Assembly (NCBI GenBank): GCA_948144175.1
Contig: CANXME010000383.1
Span: 40,056-104,055 of the forward strand
Reading direction: 5' to 3'
Source: Closterium sp. NIES-65
Taxonomy: Eukaryota; Streptophyta; Zygnematophyceae; Desmidiales; Closteriaceae
Length of the DNA: 64,000 bases
The position numbers and the translations under genes are program-made. Every line of letters begins with the position of its first letter. Position 1 is the stretch's first letter. The notes beneath the pieces were generated by a model. The model was not told the DNA's origin. It worked only from the letters and a program-made list of their open reading frames with translations, and did not search any database. Below, piece after piece: positions 51,290-60,270 of this stretch.

Positions 51290-52993
51290 ATGGTGGACGG
51301 TACGAAGCTTCCCATCCACGGAAAGTCAACACTGCAGCTGCAGATAGAGTATCTACTAGATAGACAACTGATCCGCCCATCCACCTCTCCCTACGGTGCA
51401 CCAGTTCTCTTCACTCCAAAGCTAGACGGCAGTCTACGGATGTGCATCGACTACCGCGCACTGAACAAACAGACAGCACTGACTACAGTGCTAGTACTCA
51501 TCTTACCGGATCCAGACAAGGACTACGTGGTGGAAGAAGACGCTAGTGACCAAGCAGTCGGAGTAGTACTGATGCAGCATCACGGACACAGTTTGCAGCC
51601 CATCGCCTACCTCAGTAAGAAGCTATTACAGTGGAAGAAGGACTTAGCTGTAAGGAAGGGTTCAGGAAAGATTTGGGTACCGAATTACGCCCCGCTACGG
51701 CAGATCCTATTGGAGGAGTTTCACGACGTACCTTACGCGGGACATTTCGGGAGCAACAAGACATTAGCAGGGATAGCGAAGTATTACTACTGGCCCGGGA
51801 TGGCAGCAGACGTGCAGCAGTTCATCACCTCTTGCGACACGTGCCAGCGGATGAAGAGCAGCAAGCAGAAAAAAGCAGGGTTACTTCAGCCTCTACCCGT
51901 ACCGGAGCAGCCATGGCAGGTCGTTAGCCTCGACTTGATCACAGGGCTTCCTTCGACCTCACGGGGACATGATTCCATCCTCGTGGTGATCAAAGAGTTC
52001 TCCAAAATAGGTCACTTCATACCGACCAACGCCACAGCTACAGCTGAAGCAACTGCTCGACTCTTCTTCGACCGCATCATCACCATCCATGGCATCCCCG
52101 CTACACTCATCTCAGACAGAGACCCAAAATTCACTAGTAAGTTCTGGAAGGAGCTCATGGGACTGTTGGGGACAAAGCTTGCAATGTCTTCAGCATACCA
52201 CCCCCAGACTGGCGGACAGACAGTGCGACTCAATCAAGTGGTTGAACAGCTACTGCGCACAGCTTGCAAGGACGACGTCAGCCACTGGGACACACAGTTA
52301 CCAACCCTAGAGTTTGCTTACAACAACGCATCACATGCGGCCACAGGGAAAACTCCTTTCTTCCTGTGTTACGGACGGGAACCACTCACACCACAGCAGC
52401 CAACTACACCAGCACATGTCCAAGCCGCACATCACTTCGTCACCACCATGCAGCAGCTATGGGAGAAGACTCAGCGACGACTCACCACGATGCAGACCTC
52501 CCAGAAGCAGTATGCCGATCGTCAGCGACGTGATCACTCAGTAGCAGTCGGAGATCAGGTGCTTCTTGACACGCGCAACTTGAACCTGTCTCACCTCCCA
52601 TCCAAACTCCGGCCTCGCTTCTGTGGTCCTTTTCTCGTTGAGGCACAGGTGACACCAGTTACATTCCGCTTGCGCTTACCAGATACGTGGAAGCGTCACA
52701 ATGCTTTCCATGTGCAGCTACTGAAACCCTACAAGGACCCCAACCAACAGTTCAAGGGACGGCAGCTACCGCCACCTCCACCTGTTCTTATACAGGATGA
52801 ACCCGAGTACAAGATCGAGCGCGTTCTCTCTCATCGGCGCCGCGGTGGCAAGACCCTCGAGTTCCTGATACGCTGGAAGGGATACGACCCCACTGAGGAC
52901 AGTTGCGTTGCAGAAGCTGATATGGGCAACGCACGCCGTGCTCTCAAGGACTATCTTGTCAAGCAGGGTGTATCTCACGCCACCCAGCTTTAA
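51290..52993 (+). CDS. Element I pol remnant: RT ends, integrase and chromodomain, 567 aa
   Basis: A single open frame. Residues 20-62 are the RT entry (DRQLIRPSTSPYGAPVLF, GSLRMCIDYRALNKQ). Residue 74 on is already the RNase H start (DYVVEEDASDQAVGVVLMQ). The whole RT palm with its YxDD box is therefore missing without a frame break. RNase H itself stops at about residue 121. The integrase has HHCC (H145, H152, C182, C185), D215 (SLDLITGLP) and D276 (LISDRDPKF), but position 312 is Val where the catalytic Glu belongs (QTGGQTVRLNQ). A GPY/F module (LRPRFCGPF) follows, then a chromodomain near residues 505-555 (EPEYKIERVLSHRR, FLIRWKGYDPTED) that in this clade targets insertion to histone marks. 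The start codon is nominal. Confidence 0.82.
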   Translation: MVDGTKLPIHGKSTLQLQIEYLLDRQLIRPSTSPYGAPVLFTPKLDGSLRMCIDYRALNKQTALTTVLVLILPDPDKDYVVEEDASDQAVGVVLMQHHGHSLQPIAYLSKKLLQWKKDLAVRKGSGKIWVPNYAPLRQILLEEFHDVPYAGHFGSNKTLAGIAKYYYWPGMAADVQQFITSCDTCQRMKSSKQKKAGLLQPLPVPEQPWQVVSLDLITGLPSTSRGHDSILVVIKEFSKIGHFIPTNATATAEATARLFFDRIITIHGIPATLISDRDPKFTSKFWKELMGLLGTKLAMSSAYHPQTGGQTVRLNQVVEQLLRTACKDDVSHWDTQLPTLEFAYNNASHAATGKTPFFLCYGREPLTPQQPTTPAHVQAAHHFVTTMQQLWEKTQRRLTTMQTSQKQYADRQRRDHSVAVGDQVLLDTRNLNLSHLPSKLRPRFCGPFLVEAQVTPVTFRLRLPDTWKRHNAFHVQLLKPYKDPNQQFKGRQLPPPPPVLIQDEPEYKIERVLSHRRRGGKTLEFLIRWKGYDPTEDSCVAEADMGNARRALKDYLVKQGVSHATQL

Positions 52994-53003
52994 GGGGGGG
53001 ACG

Positions 53004-53139
53004 TGTGAGAGTACGACGGCTTATGCCAGCTATGCTTGCTTGCCTTTACATTATCATGCTATTTCTAGCATAGGATAATCATATGCATGCATGAATTGCT
53101 TGATTTCCTAGGCTAGGTGCTTTCCTATATTTTATTATA
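53004..53139 (+). repeat. Element I truncated 3' LTR
   Basis: 136 bp matching the first 136 bp of 49090-49472, ending ATTTTATTATA, followed at once by the CCCGT target duplication and resumed G integrase. Confidence 0.85.
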
Positions 53140-53889
53140 CCCGTGTCCTTGTCTCTGGTCTTCCCCGGTCCCTCCCTCCCCTGGCCTGCCCCCACCTGCG
53201 TTCCCTGCGTCGAGGGGCGGCAGCGCGCTGCTCCTCACTCCTTTGAGTTTCCTCCGACAGAGGCTCCGCTGCAGACGCTTCACATGGATGTGTGGGGCCC
53301 AGCCCGCGTCCGTGGACAGGGTCACGAGCGTTACTTCCTGCTGGTGGTTGACGACTACTCGCATTACACCTCAGTCTTCCCCTTGCGCAGCAAGGGTGAT
53401 GTCACTGAGGTGTTGATTGCCTGGATCCGCGCAGCTCGTCTCCAGCTCAGAGAGAGTTTCGGCTCGGACTTTCCCGTCGCCTTCACCCTTGATTCCGGCT
53501 CTGTTTCGTGGCGGTCTACCCACTCGTCTTCTGTTCTCGGCTCCAGTTGTGAGGCTGAGATCTACGCAGGGGCCATGGCTGCACAAGAGCTACGGTGGCA
53601 CACCTACCTGCTGACTGACCTAGAAGAGCTGCCTCGTTCTCCTCCAGTTTCGTACGTAGACAACAAGGCTATGCTGGCCTTGAGTCGGGAGCACAGAACG
53701 AAGCACATAGCTCTTCGCTACTTCCTTGCTCGTGAGCTGCAGCAGCGCGGTCTGCTGCGTCTTGCTTACGTGGCCTCTGAGGCCAACACTGCTGATATCT
53801 CCACCAAGGCACTTGCGCCTTGTGACCATCAGCGCTTCTGTACTCTGTTAGGTCTTGTACCTACCTTGCCTCACTTGCTCACTTCTTGA
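53140..53889 (+). pseudogene. Element G integrase-RNase H in-frame fusion
   Basis: Reads on from the protease fragment: CVPCVEGRQR (integrase zinc-binding), LHMDVWGPARV (first catalytic Asp), and VDDYSHYTSVFPLRSKGDV up to FGSDFP. At about 53476-53482 it passes without a frame break to RNase H sequence (LDSGSVSWRSTHSSSVLG, SCEAEIYAGAMAAQELRW, YVDNKAMLALS). It then runs to the natural end at TGA 53887-53889. Some 2.5 kb present in sisters is missing: the rest of integrase, hinge and the whole RT. The second and third integrase catalytic residues and the first RNase H Asp are lost, so both enzymes would be inactive, yet the fused frame is open. Confidence 0.85.
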
Positions 53890-54096
53890 CCTTGCTTGTA
53901 CTGTGATCTTCTATATCTGCACTTGCTTGTTTAGCGTTATATATATGTGTGTACTCATGCATGTGAACAGGCCTTGTGGCCTTGAACTTGTGCTCAGAAT
54001 GTGTGGTGACGTTGTGATCCACCCTGAGCTTGCTTTGCCTTGCTTTGCTTGACTGGTCTTGTGACCCCTTGTTCTCCCCCACTTTGCCTATGGGGG

Positions 54097-54216
54097 TACA
54101 CCATTATAGCTTGTGTAGGCTGTAGCGTGTTAGATACTAAGGGGTACACAATTCTAGGGTTTCATATTTGTATCACTTTCATTCCTAAGTCATTCATTCT
54201 CGTTCTAAGTTTCTCA
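54097..54216 (+). repeat. Element G 3' LTR
   Basis: About 120 bp. The outer part (TTGTGTAGGCTGTAGC to AAGTTTCTCA) matches the 5' LTR closely. The first 20 or so bases are rearranged (TACACCATTATAGC in place of TGTCAAACTTATATG), so the left edge is approximate. Confidence 0.8.
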
Positions 54217-54284
54217 CAGGGTTCGCCAGAATTTACAAAGACACCATCCAAAGAAGTGCGGGAGGCCTCGCTTGAAGTCGGCAT
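54217..54284 (-). pseudogene. Element E gag N-terminus
   Basis: The first 20 or so codons of the E gag, MPTSSEASRTSLDGVFVNSG, from ATG at 54282-54284 to the G insertion point. The same start in E' is at 57536-57538, where it continues without interruption into WATATMFDTSA. Confidence 0.8.
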
Positions 54285-54321
54285 GCTTGCTCCTTGTCGT
54301 GCGCGTAGACTCCTCCGGCCA

Positions 54322-54333
54322 GCTCTGATACCA
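54322..54333 (-). other. Element E primer-binding site
   Basis: Minus-strand TGGTATCAGAGC, the standard plant initiator Met-tRNA complement, 3-4 bases inside the LTR. E' has TGGTATTAGAGC at 57576-57587. Confidence 0.8.
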
Positions 54334-54336
54334 CTT

Positions 54337-54887
54337 TTTTTAGGACTCTGCTCTACCTTGCAGGAACTGGGAAATGTTCTAAACGATAGAGCACTCTTCT
54401 GGCTTTCCAACGAGCCATCAAACACGCGATTTGCCTTAGTAACGAGAGAGTTATAGGCGTTTATGTGCTTGCTAGTGCTCTTAGAACAAAGGATAGGAGC
54501 TCTCTGGGTTTTGTAGTAGAGTGTATCACATACAAAGTGATTCAGGTTTTCAGTTTGAAGCATGCAATACAAAGCAACTAGTTTTATAGCATGCAATCAA
54601 CATCGAACCGCGTTCGTAACATCGCATCGCTACACTCCGCGAATGTTCCGTGGGCAACATTTCGATTTGGTGAAATTCGTCAACCGAATTTCACACATTC
54701 GAATGTTCCTTTGGTCCTCAAATGTTCCACGTGCTGCCATGTGGCACCGATCTGCAGGTCTTCCGAAGTCAACCTGCAACTTCACAAAACCTGCAATGAA
54801 CACATTCGGAAGCAACACATTCGGTGGGTTGGGGGCATATCAATCGCCCCACCACCACCTTGCTTCCAACACACGCCACCTCCAACA
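54337..54887 (-). repeat. Shared central LTR of E and E'
   Basis: About 551 bp; serves as 5' LTR of E (primer site on its left) and 3' LTR of E' (polypurine tract GCAAGGGGGAG on its right). Differs from 57592-58141 at a scatter of positions. Confidence 0.87.
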
Positions 54888-54908
54888 CTCCCCCTTGCAC
54901 CCAACCCA

Positions 54909-56300
54909 CTAGATGTGCAAACCAACATGCTCATAGCATGCACGGGATGGATATTTAGGGGGTGGTTCCATGAGAGATTCCGCGTGTTCATCATCACCCT
55001 TGGTCGCGAAGCAAAATGCTGCGCCCTCCTTATCCGTCTCCCCAACGGCTACCGTAGCATAGTCGGCGTATTTGGAGGGAGGACGAACCTCACGACGCTC
55101 ACGGGTCAAGGCCAATGGTAGGGAGGAAAGTGTGGAGGTAGTTGCCGCCTCGGTTGGTGACACCTCCACGACATCATCGACACTCTCCTCGTTGTTCTCT
55201 CCCCGTCCATCTTCAGATCCCTTCTCCACTTGAGGTGAAACCTCACTTTCTTCAACCTCCTCTCGTGGCGGTAGGATGAAGGTGAGTTGTTGAGTGGGTT
55301 TCTCCTTTGACGGGAACTTGTCTTCATCGAAGACCATGTCCCGAGACGTGATAACGCACTTTTCACCCAAGTCCCACACTCGCCATGCACGCTCGTTTGG
55401 CGCAATTCCCAAGAAGATCGCCGCACGAGCCTTTGGTTGCAACTTGTGCCGAAGTGGATCCGGTACATGGTAGTAGCAAAGGCACTCGATGGTGCATAGG
55501 AGGGAAAGGTTCGGCTTCGTTCCGGTCCATGCTTCGAACGGAGTCGTTCCCGGTAGCACCTTGGTTGGCAAGCGATTACGAATCCATGCCGCTAGCGCAC
55601 TCGCCTCTCCCCACCACTCGTTCCCAGGCTTGGAGTGTTGAAGAAGTGAACGAACGGCTTCCATCAATGTGCGATTAAGCCGCTCCGCCGCTCCATTTTG
55701 TTTGGGTGTGTAGGGTGTTGTGACGTCGTGCTTAATGCCTTTGCTCTTCATCCATTTCTCAAGCTCGTTGTTCACGAATTTGCCGCCACCGTCCGTACGA
55801 ATACAATTGATCCGCTTCTTGTCGTCGTCGCAAACATCGAGCACCCACCCTTGAATCGCCTTGGCCGCATCTCCCTTAGCCTTCAAGAGTCGGGTCCAAC
55901 ACATCCGTGTCGCGTCATCGAGCATCACCAAGAGGAACCGCGCTCCTCCCTTTGATGCGCACCGCATCGGTCCACACACGTCCATGTGAACAAGTGCAGC
56001 GGGTCCTTAGCGAGGGGTGAGGTACGGCTACCAAATGGCTTGCGAGCCATTTTTTCCTTTGACACACACAGCCCACACGCCCTTCTCGTCGTCGCCGGCG
56101 ATCACGTCGACTTTCTTCGCAAGTCCTTTGTTGGCCACCTCCTTGACCGACTCGTACTTGGCGTGCGCGAGTCGATTATGCCACGCCTTGAGGTCCCCTT
56201 GGAACCTTGCGCAACGTTCTATGAAACCGCTCTCGGGTACGTCTTGAGTTGGTAGATATCTCCATTGAGAACACCTTGCGCAAATTGCTCCCCTTTCCAA
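54909..56300 (-). pseudogene. Element E' integrase with RT-less tail
   Basis: Frame 55985-54909 is open for 358 codons from HMDVCGPMRCAS. Two catalytic Asp (MDVCGP, RTDGGGKF) and Glu (QNGAAERLNRTL) are present, as is the C-terminal domain, ending VGETDKEGAAFCFATKGDDE and the same short GLHI tail as in E. Upstream the HHCC block (LKAWHNRLAHAKYESVKEV, CVKGK) is in another frame because of an extra base in a T run near 56050. No RT or RNase H lies between the tail and the LTR. It is the better preserved copy of this integrase. Confidence 0.86.
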
Positions 56301-57538
56301 AAGTGGTTCATCTTCGCACCGTCGATGGTGGCGATCACGCCCTTCTTCGCAAGTTGCGGGACGGATAGAAGGTTCACCTTCACCCCCAGGACGTGAAGTA
56401 CGTTCGTGACGTCCACCGGTCCGCTATCGACGATGAGGCGCGTACTCCCAACTCCAACCACCGGTAGTGATTCGTTGTTTCCGAACACGATGCTCGTGAC
56501 GTCTCCCAGAGCGCCAATGTTGTTGAGGAGGCGACGCCGAGTGCGTCATGTGTTGCGTTGCGCCGGTATCGAGGAACCACGCGTCGCTTGGAGTTTTGTT
56601 CCCGTTGTTGGCCACTAACACGAGCGACTCCTTTGAATCATCGGCCTCGACGGATGTCGTGTGCGCGTTGCCCTCTTGGTCCCGCGCCATCGATGGAGTC
56701 CAATCGCTCGGGCGCTTCCGACACTCACACGGCCAAAGTGTCCCAGTTTGCGGCAATAGTAACACTTTCCGCGATGCTTGCTCCCACCGGATGATTCATT
56801 CGTCGCACCCTTGCTCCACTTGGACTTCTTTCCGCAACTCCTCCGGAGTATATGGCGTTCTCCACGCTCTCATTCGCGAATTGTCTACGACGTGATTCCT
56901 GATGGAGAAGCCGACCGACCACCATTTCCTTCGTCCAAGTGTCTTGCACGCTATCGAGTGTCGTAATCACCGTTGACCACTCTTCCGAAAGGCCGCAAAG
57001 CAAGGTGAGAATCCAATCCTCCTCCGTGACCAGTTCCACCGAGGTCCATGAATGTTTCCCTGAGTTCCTCCACACGAGTCGCATACTCGTGCATCGATTC
57101 GCCCGCGCGCATCTTCACCGTGTAGAACGCATTTCGGGCTAGGATCTTGTCGTGGAGAGTCTTGTTCACGTGGATAGTCTCGAGCCGCTTCCACGCTTCA
57201 TGCGCCGACGCTTCGAGCTTGATGCACATGCACACCGAGCTCACGAGATTGATGCCGATGCGTGAAATCAACGTAGCGAACGCCTTTTGGTCCTTCTTCT
57301 TCCATGCCGTGATGCCGCTCTCGTCGTCCGGCTTCTTCTCCGTTCCATCGAAGAAACCTCAAAGTCCCCGCTCCATCATGAGCACTTGGAACTTAAACTT
57401 CCACGCGGAGTAGTTTTGTCCCGTGAAAATCGGTAACCGCGCCGACGTGTCGAACATTGTCGCGGTTGCCCAGGGTTTGCCGGAATTTACAACAACACCA
57501 TCCAAAGAAGTGCGGGAGGCCTCGCTTGAAGTCGGCAT
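56300..57538 (-). pseudogene. Element E' gag and protease
   Basis: Gag starts MPTSSEASRTSLDGVVVNSG at 57538 and carries the UBN2 domain (TGQNYSAWKFKFQVLMM, ARNAFYTVKMRAGESMHEYA). It breaks into several frames, with a TGA in ERGLWGFF near 57360 and shifts at 57435, 57030 and 56745. The zinc knuckle is damaged at the last shift. The protease AWFLDTGATQHMT is intact, and the frame to VVGVGSTRLIVDSGPVDVTN is partly open. Around 57008-57015 and 57468-57475 it preserves the uninterrupted target sequences of insertions F and G. Confidence 0.84.
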
Positions 57539-57591
57539 GCTTGCTCCTTGTCATGCGCGTAGACTCCTCCGAACAGCTCTAATACCACTAT

Positions 57592-58141
57592 TGAAGAGGA
57601 CTCTCCTCTACCTTGCAGGAGCTGGGGAATGTTCTAAACAATAGAGCACTCTTCTGGCTTTCCAACGAGCCATCAAACACGCGATTTGCCTAAGTAACGA
57701 GAGAGTTATAGGTGTTTATGTGCTTGCTAGTGCTCTTAGAACAAAGGATAGGAGCTCTCTGGATTTTGTAGTAGAGTGTATCACGTACATAGTGATTCAG
57801 GTTTTCAGTATGAGCATGCAATACAAAGCAACAAGTTTTATAGCATGCAATCAACATCGAACCGCGTTCGTAACATCGCATCGCTACACTTCGCGAATGT
57901 TCCGTGGGTAGCATTTCGATTTGGTGAAATTCGTCAACCGAATTTCACACATTCGAATGTTCCTTTGGTCCTCGAATGTTCCATGTGCTGCCATGTGGCA
58001 CCGATCTGCAGGTCTTCCGAAGTCAACCTGCAACTTCACGAAACCTGCAATGAACACATTCGGAAGCAACACATTCGGTGGGTTGGGGGCATATCAATCG
58101 CCCCACCACCACCTTGCTTCCAACACACGCCACCTCCAACA
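57592..58141 (-). repeat. Element E' 5' LTR
   Basis: 550 bp, minus-strand TGTTGGAGGTGGCGTG to GAGTCCTCTTCA. Host sequence GGTTCTGAAC follows. No matching duplication exists on the left, as expected for a recombinant tandem. Confidence 0.87.
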
Positions 58142-58530
58142 GGTTCTGAACTTTGTTCTACCTGGCTCCTTCGCTCCCCCCATTAGATTGCCTCACTCAC
58201 CATCCCTTGGTGTTTTGGGAAAACCTTTGAAAATTTATGGCGGATAGGGAGGATACCGTAACCACCCCTCCTTTGCCTTGGGACTCTGTTCCCCTGGTTT
58301 TCTTCATTCCGCCCACCAGGCTGCTTGAGAAACCGTCCCTTGGTGGGTAGGAGTATAGGATATCATTCCACCCCACCCTTGCCTCTGGACTCTGTTTCCC
58401 CTGGTTTTCTTCTTTCCGCCCACCAGGATGCCACATACACCGTCCCTTGAGGTCGTATCAGGACGAGAGGGGTGCAGCCTATGAATCTGATAAGTCGTGG
58501 CAATAATACATTGGTAGGTCGCGCCACACC
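58142..58530. other. Host DNA right of E'
   Basis: No gene recognised. A phrase of about 60-70 bp recurs three times (CACCATCCCTTGG, AACCGTCCCTTGG, CACCGTCCCTTGAGG with GGACTCTGTTCCCCTGG and TCCGCCCACCAGG) at about 58196, 58330 and 58438, a degenerate direct repeat. Confidence 0.55.
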
Positions 58531-58850
58531 ACTCCATGGCACACCACCCCATCCGACACATTCCGTAGCACACCACTCCATGGCACACCCACTCCATGGG
58601 CACACCACTCCATGGCACACCACTCCATGGCACACCACTCCAATTCACACCTCTCCAATTCACACCTCACCAATTTACACCTCTCCAATTCACACCTCTC
58701 CAATTTACACCTCTCCAATTCACACCTCTCCAATTCACACCTCTCCAATTCACACCTCTCCAATTCACACCTCTCCATTTCACACCTCTCCAATTCACAC
58801 CTCTCCAATTCACACCTCTCCAATTCACACATCTCCAATTCACACCATGA
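58531..58850. repeat. 15-16 bp minisatellites (CACTCCATGGCACAC and CACCTCTCCAATTCA)
   Basis: Six or so copies of a 16-bp unit CCACTCCATGGCACAC (58531-58636) pass directly into 13-14 copies of a 15-bp unit CTCCAATTCACACCT (about 58637-58848). The two units share the CACACC core, suggesting one evolved from the other. Open frames across it are a by-product of the multiple-of-three unit. Confidence 0.88.
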
Positions 58851-58924
58851 TTAGTATAGTAGCATGGTCATGGCATGGTCCGAGAATGGTCGCATGGTCC
58901 ATGGCATGGTCCCAATATGGTCTC

Positions 58925-59500
58925 ATGGTCGTGCCATTGCCCCAGTATGGTCGCATGGTCATGCCATTGTCCCAGTATGGTCTCATGGGTCATGCCATTG
59001 TCCCAGTATGGTCGTATGGTCATGCCATTGTCCCAGTATGGTCTCATGGTCATGCCATTGTCCCAGTATGGTCTGATGGTCAGGCCATTGTCCCAGTATG
59101 GTCGCATGGTCATGCCATTGTCCCAGTATGGTCTGATGGTCATGCCATTGTCCCAGTATGGTCGCATGGTCATGCCATTGTCCCAGTATGGTCTCATGGT
59201 CATGCTATTGTCCCAGTATGGTCGCATGTCATGCCATTGTCCCAGTATGGTCTCATGGTCATGCCATTGTCCCGATATGGTCTCATGGTCATGCCATTGT
59301 CCAGTATGGTCTAATGGTCATGCCATTGTCCTAGTATGGTCTGATGGTCATGCCATTGTCCCAGTATGGTCGCATGGTCATGCCATTGTCCCAGTATGGT
59401 CCGCATGGTCATGCCATTGTCCCAGTATGGTCTCATGGTCATGCCATTCTCCCAGTATGGTCTCATGGTCATGCCATTGTCCTAGTATGGTTGCATGGTC
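58925..59500. repeat. 30-bp minisatellite
   Basis: About 19 copies of a 30-bp unit made of CATGCCATTGTCCCAGTATG and GTCGCATGGT or GTCTCATGGT. Variants CGC, CTC and TGA at one site alternate along the array. All six frames are nearly free of stops, giving artefactual ORFs of up to 280 codons. Confidence 0.9.
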
Positions 59501-60270
59501 CTAGCATGGTTCTAGCATGGTCACTACCTTGTGTCGTGGTGTGCCGTGCCTTGTGCCCTAGCATAATAAGGTGTCAGTGCAGGCAGTGCTTGAGGCTGCA
59601 AGCAAAGGATCGCAACTGGCTTGTCCCAAACAAGGAGAGTTGCAAACAGGAAAGTCCTGCTGAGAAGGTTAGTTCAGTTTACACTGTATTTAATGATTTC
59701 TTTTTGCTGAACTGGTTTTTGGTAAGTTCTATAGGAGAAACACTCCTGAGCTTCCAACCCCTCTCCCAGACATTCGGTCCACTTCGGCTTCCCCTTTTGC
59801 CCTCGTTTCCTTATACAATCTCCACTGCCCATGCAGGCAGCAATGGCCAGTGACATCTGCATCCACACTCTCCCCCACTAGTTTTTATCTCCCCAATGGC
59901 CCACTTTGCATACATGTCAGAATTCTCCCCTCCCCCTTCCCTCCCTCCGTTTCTTATCTGCTTCTCTCACGTCCCCAATATGCACTCTTGATTTGGCTGC
60001 GAAAGCCCATGTGCAGGCAGGTTTTTGGTAAGTTGACTTGTTGACCATCTCTTCTGAGTCCACTCCCTCTGCCGCCTCCCCTCTTCCCTTCATTGCCCCA
60101 CTCCTCTCCTGCCTCGTCCTCCTCCCTGTACTCATCCAATCCTCTCTCCACTTCCCCTCATCCCAAGTCTCGCAATTCATCCCACCTTCCTAGCTCTCCC
60201 CTCTCCCCATCTCCCTCCCATCGTGTCTAACTTGTCTCAAGTCATAATCCACCTTCCGTCATTTTCACAG
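59501..60270. other. Host DNA, possible 5' exons and introns of the TBL-like locus
   Basis: Pyrimidine-rich, intron-like tracts (59870-60240). At 59580-59670 a short open stretch ends in GAGAAG before GTTAGT and could be an exon, but it matches nothing I know. The phrase TTTTTGGTAAGTT occurs twice (about 59716 and 60023). No coding call is made. Confidence 0.35.

Larger units (their letters stand above)
49090..53139 (+). mobile_element. Ty3/gypsy chromovirus-type element I with RT deletion
   Basis: 5' LTR 49090-49472; polypurine tract AAGGGGGGGACG before the 3' LTR; TSD CCCGT (49085-49089, 53140-53144). Encodes gag with a zinc knuckle, a protease, and a long frame with RT ends, RNase H start, integrase, GPY/F and chromodomain. 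The 3' LTR is only the first 136 bp of the 383-bp 5' copy, yet the duplication follows at once. The RT palm and most of RNase H are missing in frame, and the integrase triad lacks its Glu. Non-autonomous as it stands. Confidence 0.88.
42883..54216 (+). mobile_element. Ty1/copia retrotransposon G, plus strand, nested in E and itself hit three times
   Basis: 5' LTR 42883-43010 and diverged 3' LTR 54097-54216; flanks AAGGG (42878-42882) and CAGGG (54217-54221) are a duplication with one mismatch. E' reads CCCAGGG uninterrupted at the same place. Inside lie solo LTR J (43254-44121), truncated element H (45919-48501) and gypsy element I (49090-53139). With these removed, G is leader, gag, protease, an integrase N-terminal half and an RNase H C-terminal half fused in frame. 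RT and the integrase catalytic C-half are deleted. It is in the opposite orientation to E. Confidence 0.88.
33391..58141 (-). mobile_element. Tandem RT-less copia complex E-E' (LTR-int-LTR-int-LTR)
   Basis: Two copies of a Tnt1-like copia element with 550-bp LTRs share a central LTR: truncated LTR 33391-33485, internal E, LTR 54337-54887, internal E' (54888-57591), LTR 57592-58141. Subtracting insertions F and G (with one TSD each) gives E an internal length of 2697 bp against 2704 bp for E', confirming the reconstruction. Both internals encode gag, protease and integrase, then end after VGETDKE...GLHI with no RT or RNase H. The primer site TGGTATCAGAGC (54322-54333) matches initiator Met-tRNA. 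The left LTR keeps only 95 bp. Confidence 0.88.

Noticed and set aside
58925-59500. CRISPR array
   Set aside because: The 30-bp units are directly adjacent with no unique spacers, and the window is eukaryotic.
58472-59504. Long ORFs (up to 280 codons) on both strands over the minisatellites
   Set aside because: They exist only because 15- and 30-bp units are multiples of three and lack stops; several frames are open at once and no domain is seen.
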